DNA from: Myxococcales bacterium 68-20
Lineage (GTDB): Bacteria; Myxococcota_A; Polyangia; Polyangiales; Polyangiaceae
NCBI GenBank assembly: GCA_001899635.1
Contig: MKVQ01000005.1
Span: 248,001 to 312,000 of the forward strand
DNA: 64,000 bases
Direction of reading: 5' to 3'
Made by a program: the position numbers and the translations under genes. The notes under the pieces were generated by a model. The model ran no database searches. It was given only the letters and a program-made list of their open reading frames with translations, and was not told the DNA's origin. Shown here piece by piece: positions 59,131-64,000 of the stretch; the stretch's first letter is position 1; every line of letters begins with the position of its first letter.

Positions 59131-62100
59131 ATGAAGTCCCCTCTCCTTCGGGCCTGGTCCCTCCTGTCCCTCGCCGTCGTCGCGACAGTCGCCGTGCGCG
59201 CCCACGCCGGGTGGCCGCCGGCCCCGGGCGCCGACATGAAGGACAAGGCGAACTGGCCGAACGACTTCAGGGCGCGCTGGAACTACATCTCGTACTTCCC
59301 CGAGCGCACCCCCGGGGCGCGTCCGATCGATCCGTTCGATCTGAAGCTCGGCGCGTCCGGCATGAGCATCGACCGCGCGTGGACGCACACGATCGGTCGC
59401 CCCGACGTGAAGATCGCCGTCATCGACTCGGGCATCGAGTGGGACGCCGCCGACCTCGTGAACAAGGCCGCGCTCAACATGGGCGAGCTCAAGCGCGACG
59501 AGGCGAAGCCGCGGACGAAGGAGGACACCGCGTGCGGCGGCACCGGCGCGCTCGCCGGCTACGACTGCAACGGCGACGGAGTCTTCAACGTCGCCGACTA
59601 CCGCGACGACCCGCGGATCGCGCCCGTCGTCCCGGGCGAGCCGTGCTTCAAGGACCACGACAAGAGCAAGCCGGGCGGAGATCGCATCAAGGGCGACCTC
59701 AATCGCAACTGCATCCTCGATCCCGGCGACATCATCCTGATGTTCTCCGACGGCGTCGACGACGATGCCAACGGCTACACGGACGACATCTGCGGCTGGG
59801 ACTTCTTCAAGAACGACAACGATCCCTACGACGACACCCGCTTCGGCCACGGCACCGGCGAGGCGCGCGACAGCGCTGCCGAGGCGAACAACGGCGACGG
59901 CGAGCCGGGCGTCTGCCCCGGATGTATGTTCATCCCGCTGCGCGTCGGCGACAGCTTCATCGGCGACGCCAACGACTTCGCCAAGGCGGTGATCTACGCC
60001 GCCGACAGCGGTGCGAAGGTCATCCAGGAAGCGCTCGGCACCGTCAACCAGTCGGCGTTCTCGAAGGCCGCGATCGACTACGCCTACAACAAGGGCGCGC
60101 TCATCGTGGCGAGCATGGCGGACGAGAACTCGCGCCATCACAACATGCCCGCGACGGCGAACCACGTCCTCACCGTCCACTCGATCCGCTACAACGAGGG
60201 CAACCCCGGCCAGGCGACGACGTTCGTCGCGTTCGACACCTGCTCGAACTACGGCGCGCACCTCTCGCTTAGCGTGAGCGGCACCAGCTGCTCGAGCGAA
60301 GCGACCGGCCGCGGCTCCGGCATCGCCGGCCTTCTTTACTCGGCGGCCGCCGACGAGGGGATCACGCTCACGACGGAAGAGGCGATCCAGCTCTTCAAGA
60401 TGGAAGCCGACGACATCGACATCGCGGACTCGCGCGTGACGGAGTCGCCGAAGTACTACTACTCGCACGCGGGGTTCGATCAGCGCTTCGGCTACGGACG
60501 CGCGAACGCGCTCCGTCTGATGGAAGCGATCAAGGCGCGGCGGATCCCGCCCGAGGTCGACATCGTCTCGCCGGAGTGGTTCGCGCCGATCCACGCCGAC
60601 AGGGCCGGTGGGCCCATCCAGATCATGGGTCGCGTCGCTGCCTCCCGCGCGAAGTCGTACGACTTCAAGGTGCAGTGGGCGCCCGGCGTCCAGCCGGCCG
60701 AGAGCGACTATCGCGACGTCGTCGCACCGCTCACGAACATCCCCGCCTCGACCGTCAGCGGCGGCGCAGTCCCGCTCGCTCAGCTCGATCCGGCGCAGAT
60801 CGACACGACCCACCCGCGTGACCCGGACTCGCAGCTCGGCGAGAACGACCGCTCGATCTCGATCCGCATCCGCGCGGTCGCTCACTACGATTCGTTCGAC
60901 GTCCCCGGCGAGGCGCGCCGCGTGGTGTCGATCACGAACGAGAAGAACGGCCTCGACAAGGACCTCCTCCCCGGCTTCCCGATCGCGCTCGGCGCCTCCG
61001 CCGAGGCGAGCCCGAAGCTCGCCGACATCGACGGCGACGGCGTCCGTGACATCGTCGTCCCCGACAGCTCGGGCAAGCTCCACGTCTACTCGATGAAGAC
61101 GGGCACCGCCGTCGAGCTCCCGGGCTTCCCGTACCTCACCCGTCCGATCGACGGTCTGGCGAAGGACCTCGGCGAGCCGACGGTGCCGAGCTACCTCGCT
61201 GCGCCGGCGTACGCCGCGGGCGCGCAGGGCGGTGTCGATCCCGCGGTCGCGCGCGAGTCGCTGATGGCGGCGCCGGCGGTCGCCGATCTCGACGGCGACG
61301 GCAAGCCCGAGATCATCTTCACGTCGTGGCCCGGCAGCATCTACGTGATCAACACCGCGGGTCAGGACCTCCCGGGCTGGCCGAAGCGCCTCCCGCTCGT
61401 CCCGTCGTGCCCGCACGATCCGAACGCGCCGCAGCCCGAGACGTGCATGGACCTCAAGCGCGGCTACGCGCGCGGTTCGTACAGCGCGCCGGTCATCGTC
61501 GACATGAACAAGGACGGGCGGCCCGAGATCGTCATCAGCGCATTCGACGGCAAGATCTGGGTGTTCAAGGCCGACGCCTCGGTGCTCGAGGGCTTCCCGG
61601 TGGCGCTCGTCTCGCCGAAGTCGGACACCCCGAGCCGTATCATGGCGACCCCGACCGCGGCCGACCTCAACGGCGACGGGATCCCCGAGCTCATCAGCGG
61701 CTCGAACCAGCTGATCGGCGGCGGCGGCGCTGCCGGCCCGGTCTTCGTCGTCGACGGCCGCGGCAACGCCGCGCCGAGCGTCTACCTGCCGAACTGGCCG
61801 ATGACGATGGCGAGCATCAAGCTCTTTCCCGTCGTCGCGGAGGGCATGGTCGCGTCGCAGGCCGTGGCCGACTTCGACGGAGACGGCCGCCCCGACATCC
61901 TCATCCAGGGCAACGGCTCGCGGCCGATCGTCGTCCAGGCGGACCCCGGGGGACAGCAGCGCTTCGAAGAGCCGCCGAACCGCCTCCCGATCGTGCAGAA
62001 CGAGGACGGCACCGAGCAGAAGGGCTTCGACGCGACGAGCATCTTCGGCGAGCGCTCGAAGGCCTTCACGCCCGACGTCATGTTCCCGCTCTTCAGCCAC

Positions 62101-62826
62101 CCCTCGATCGGCGATCTCGATCAGGACGGTGTCCCCGACATCATCGTCTCGGGCGGCTCGCTCAGCCTCGCAGGAGCCCTCGCCGGCGGCGGCTCGCGCG
62201 CCGAACGCGCGCAGCAGCTCATCGCCGCGTGGAGCGGCAAGACGGGCAGGATGCTGCCCGGCTCGCCGATCCTCGTCGAGGACTACACCTTCCTCGTGAA
62301 CCACGCGATCGCCGACGTGAGCGGCGACGAGTACCCCGAGATCATCACCGGCACCGGCGGCTACTTCCTCCACGCCGCGGACGCCTGTGGCCGCGAGGCC
62401 GAGGGCTTCCCGAAGTTCACCAACGGCTGGATCGCCGCCACCGCCGCGGTCGGCGACATCGACGGCGATCCGCAGAAGTCGCTCGAGGTCGTCGTCGGTA
62501 CGCGTGACGGCTGGCTCTTCGCGTGGAAGACGAAAGGCACCGCGAACGGCCCCGTCCAGTGGGAGTCCTTCCACCACGACAACGCCAACACCGGCAACTA
62601 CGGCACGAAGCTCGATCAGGGCACGACGCAGCGCGCGGCGAAGCCACTCGAGTGCCCCGTCGACGAGAAGCCGGCCGACGAGCGATTCGAGGTCGGCGGC
62701 GGCTGCGCCTGCCGCGTCGAGAGCCACGGCGCCCTCGGCGGGACGGGCGGAGCCGGCGCCCTCGCGAGCGCCGGGCTCCTCGGCGCCGCGGTGGTGCTCG
62801 TTCGCCGCCGCCGCGCCCGCGCCTGA
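59131..62826 (+). CDS. Subtilisin-like (S8) protein with FG-GAP/VCBS repeats and MYXO-CTERM-like tail
   Basis: A 1231-aa surface protein. A signal peptide (LLRAWSLLSLAVVATVAVRAHA) is followed by an S8-like domain at ~90-410: D99 in VIDSGIEW, H240 in FGHGTGEA and S386 in SGTSCSSEATG. The serine motif is GTSCSSE, not the usual GTSMAAP, so activity is uncertain. EF-like DCNGDGVFNVAD lies in the domain. From ~620 on, repeated VCBS/FG-GAP blades (LADIDGDGVRDIVVPDSSGKL, VADLDGDGKPEIIFTS, VADFDGDGRPDILIQG, IGDLDQDGVPDIIVSG) form a calcium-binding propeller. The C-terminus has CACR, a Gly/Ala helix and RRRRARA. The largest gene in the window. Confidence 0.93.
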   Translation: MKSPLLRAWSLLSLAVVATVAVRAHAGWPPAPGADMKDKANWPNDFRARWNYISYFPERTPGARPIDPFDLKLGASGMSIDRAWTHTIGRPDVKIAVIDSGIEWDAADLVNKAALNMGELKRDEAKPRTKEDTACGGTGALAGYDCNGDGVFNVADYRDDPRIAPVVPGEPCFKDHDKSKPGGDRIKGDLNRNCILDPGDIILMFSDGVDDDANGYTDDICGWDFFKNDNDPYDDTRFGHGTGEARDSAAEANNGDGEPGVCPGCMFIPLRVGDSFIGDANDFAKAVIYAADSGAKVIQEALGTVNQSAFSKAAIDYAYNKGALIVASMADENSRHHNMPATANHVLTVHSIRYNEGNPGQATTFVAFDTCSNYGAHLSLSVSGTSCSSEATGRGSGIAGLLYSAAADEGITLTTEEAIQLFKMEADDIDIADSRVTESPKYYYSHAGFDQRFGYGRANALRLMEAIKARRIPPEVDIVSPEWFAPIHADRAGGPIQIMGRVAASRAKSYDFKVQWAPGVQPAESDYRDVVAPLTNIPASTVSGGAVPLAQLDPAQIDTTHPRDPDSQLGENDRSISIRIRAVAHYDSFDVPGEARRVVSITNEKNGLDKDLLPGFPIALGASAEASPKLADIDGDGVRDIVVPDSSGKLHVYSMKTGTAVELPGFPYLTRPIDGLAKDLGEPTVPSYLAAPAYAAGAQGGVDPAVARESLMAAPAVADLDGDGKPEIIFTSWPGSIYVINTAGQDLPGWPKRLPLVPSCPHDPNAPQPETCMDLKRGYARGSYSAPVIVDMNKDGRPEIVISAFDGKIWVFKADASVLEGFPVALVSPKSDTPSRIMATPTAADLNGDGIPELISGSNQLIGGGGAAGPVFVVDGRGNAAPSVYLPNWPMTMASIKLFPVVAEGMVASQAVADFDGDGRPDILIQGNGSRPIVVQADPGGQQRFEEPPNRLPIVQNEDGTEQKGFDATSIFGERSKAFTPDVMFPLFSHPSIGDLDQDGVPDIIVSGGSLSLAGALAGGGSRAERAQQLIAAWSGKTGRMLPGSPILVEDYTFLVNHAIADVSGDEYPEIITGTGGYFLHAADACGREAEGFPKFTNGWIAATAAVGDIDGDPQKSLEVVVGTRDGWLFAWKTKGTANGPVQWESFHHDNANTGNYGTKLDQGTTQRAAKPLECPVDEKPADERFEVGGGCACRVESHGALGGTGGAGALASAGLLGAAVVLVRRRRARA

Positions 62827-62987
62827 TCGTCTCCCCACCACTCGGGACCGCGGTGGTGGCGCTCGTTCGCCCCACCGCGCCCGCGCCCAGAGCAGACGCG
62901 GCCTGTGGTGGCGGCGCGCACGGCGGTGGCGTGCCTCCGCCCCGGCCCGTCCTCGCACGACGTCCGACGCGGCGGAACGCTCGCGCG

Positions 62988-63710
62988 TCACTTCCCCGGC
63001 GCGAAGTACTTCTCGAGCTCGTCGGCGCCGCCGATGTACTTGCCGTCGATGAAGATCTGCGGCGTGCTGCTCTTGCCCGTCGCGGCGCGGAGGTTCCGCG
63101 GCGTGGCCTTGATCTCGTCGAACGGCAGCCCGCGCTCCTGGAGGACCTTCCGCGCTCGAGCGCAGTGCGAGCAACCCTCGCGACCGATCATCAGCACGTC
63201 GGCCGGCGCCTTGGCGTTCGGATCGAGGTGCTTCAGCATCGTATCGGCGTCGGACACGGTGAATGGATCGCCTTCCACCTCCGGCTCGATGAACATCTTC
63301 TTCACGACACCGTCGTCGACGAGCATCGAGTAGCGCCACGAGCGCTGCCCGAAGCCGAGCCCGCGCTTGTCGACGAGCATGCCCATCCCCTGGGTGAACT
63401 CGGCATTGCCGTCGGGGATGAACAAGACCTTGTCCGCGTTCTGCGCCCTGCCCCACTCCTCCATGACGAAACCGTCATTGACGGAGATGCATACGACCGA
63501 GTCGACTCCGCTCGCCTTCAGCGCGGGCGCGAGCTCGTTGTAACGCGGGACATGCGCGGAGGAGCACGTCGGCGTGAACGCGCCCGGGAGCGCGAAGACG
63601 ACGACCTTCTTGCCCGCGAAGAGCTCCTTCGACGTGACGTCCTTCCACTCCGCGCCCTGACGCGTGCGGAACGTGACCTCCGGAACTCGCTGTCCTTCCA
63701 TGTTCTTCAT
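62988..63710 (-). CDS. Hybrid peroxiredoxin 5-glutaredoxin
   Basis: A 240-aa hydroperoxidase. Prx5 domain at ~1-160 with peroxidatic C49 in [18 protein letters not shown] glutaredoxin domain at ~170-240 has C180 and C183 ([15 protein letters not shown]) and [14 protein letters not shown]. The fused Grx supplies electrons from glutathione, as in the Haemophilus-type hybrid. The Met is preceded by a purine-rich AGGAG stretch. It lies 99 bases after a pyridine-nucleotide disulfide reductase on the same strand, a likely reductant partner. Confidence 0.95.
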   Translation of the reverse strand: MKNMEGQRVPEVTFRTRQGAEWKDVTSKELFAGKKVVVFALPGAFTPTCSSAHVPRYNELAPALKASGVDSVVCISVNDGFVMEEWGRAQNADKVLFIPDGNAEFTQGMGMLVDKRGLGFGQRSWRYSMLVDDGVVKKMFIEPEVEGDPFTVSDADTMLKHLDPNAKAPADVLMIGREGCSHCARARKVLQERGLPFDEIKATPRNLRAATGKSSTPQIFIDGKYIGGADELEKYFAPGK

Positions 63711-63809
63711 CTCGACTTCTCCTCTTCCTCGTTCTTCTCTGGTCTTGCTTCTCTTGCGTTGCTCTGAGTCGCGTCGGCCTTCGTGGCCGCTGCTGCTTGG
63801 TGCGCCCTT

Positions 63810-64000
63810 CTATTTCGTGCCCCCCGCGGTCGCCCGTGAGTCCAGCTTGGCGGCGACATCGCGGAGCGCCGTCCGAAGTCCCTCCTCCACGACGGGGTGG
63901 TAGAAGGGCATCGCGAGCATCTGATCGATCGTCAGCTCCGCCTGATGCGCCCAGGCGAGCAGGTGGGCGAGATGCTCGGCACGCGGTCCGGCGATCTCCG
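63810..64000 (-). CDS. Pyridine-nucleotide disulfide oxidoreductase, C-terminal part
   Basis: The window edge cuts this gene. The visible 62 residues ([45 protein letters not shown]) are the dimerisation domain of Lpd/glutathione-reductase/mercuric-reductase-type flavoenzymes, with the [10 protein letters not shown] segment that in this family positions the His-Glu acid pair near the active site. The substrate cannot be told from this end. On the same strand as the Prx5-Grx gene and upstream of it, so probably a redox operon. Confidence 0.8.
   Translation of the reverse strand, partial: EIAGPRAEHLAHLLAWAHQAELTIDQMLAMPFYHPVVEEGLRTALRDVAAKLDSRATAGGTK

Noticed and set aside
59062-63456. 1464-aa minus-strand ORF opposite the subtilase gene
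   Set aside because: It is an Arg/Val/Asp-rich shadow made by GC-rich third positions. The plus strand has a signal peptide, catalytic motifs and repeats; the Prx5-Grx gene at its right end is in another frame.

Overview
The window is very GC-rich DNA with strong third-position GC, so nearly every real gene carries long open shadow frames. Several traits point to a myxobacterium, most likely order Polyangiales (Sorangium/Labilithrix-like), by inference from gene content rather than from a marker gene. These traits are a Ser/Thr kinase next to a PEGA/TPR protein, a GYF-like sensor protein, many lipoproteins, and three proteins with MYXO-CTERM-like tails (Cys motif, one membrane helix, Arg cluster). 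There is no rRNA, prophage, insertion sequence or CRISPR array. One tRNA gene (Pro, CGG) is present.

Layout, left to right. 0-4 kb: a hypothetical gene converging on and overlapping an XPB-type helicase plus DUF790/Bax1-type nuclease pair. 4-9 kb: an operon of Ser/Thr kinase, PEGA/TPR protein and AlkA-like DNA glycosylase, flanked by two small secreted proteins. 9-11.4 kb: an anchored protein with three copies of one domain. 11.4-13 kb: an eroded locus, with a ferritin-like gene fused to the SPASM tail of a lost radical-SAM gene, head-to-head with a frameshifted VOC pseudogene. 13-20.7 kb: lipoprotein, pseudo-receiver protein, APC permease, PCMT, SWIM protein, MFS transporter, GYF-like protein. 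20.8-23 kb: trpBA. 23-30.8 kb: phosphoesterase, CHRD protein, MerR/TPR pair, DUF2652, nitrilase, matrixin-type protease, threonine dehydratase. 30.8-37.7 kb: long-chain acyl-CoA synthetase, saccharopine-dehydrogenase-like protein, miaB, gamma-carbonic-anhydrase-like protein, XRE regulator, RlpA.

37.8-44 kb is the most system-like block. An array of GTTACG boxes precedes a sigma factor, followed tightly by an OB-like lipoprotein, an M16-like lipoprotein without the zinc motif, a cardiolipin-synthase-type PLD enzyme and a PlsC-type acyltransferase. The last three overlap by 1-4 bases. It looks like a self-contained envelope-lipid operon.

44-64 kb: ThiS-like protein, AlaX, NtrC-type regulator, isochorismatase, [2Fe-2S] protein, a paired acyl-CoA dehydrogenase operon, cupredoxin lipoprotein, dienelactone hydrolase, GpsA, slipin, beta-CASP RNase, tRNA-Pro with a readable promoter, a receiver-XRE regulator, a large subtilase/FG-GAP protein, and a Prx5-glutaredoxin fusion after a partial disulfide reductase at the right edge.

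All function calls come from reading motifs in the translations. No database search was run.
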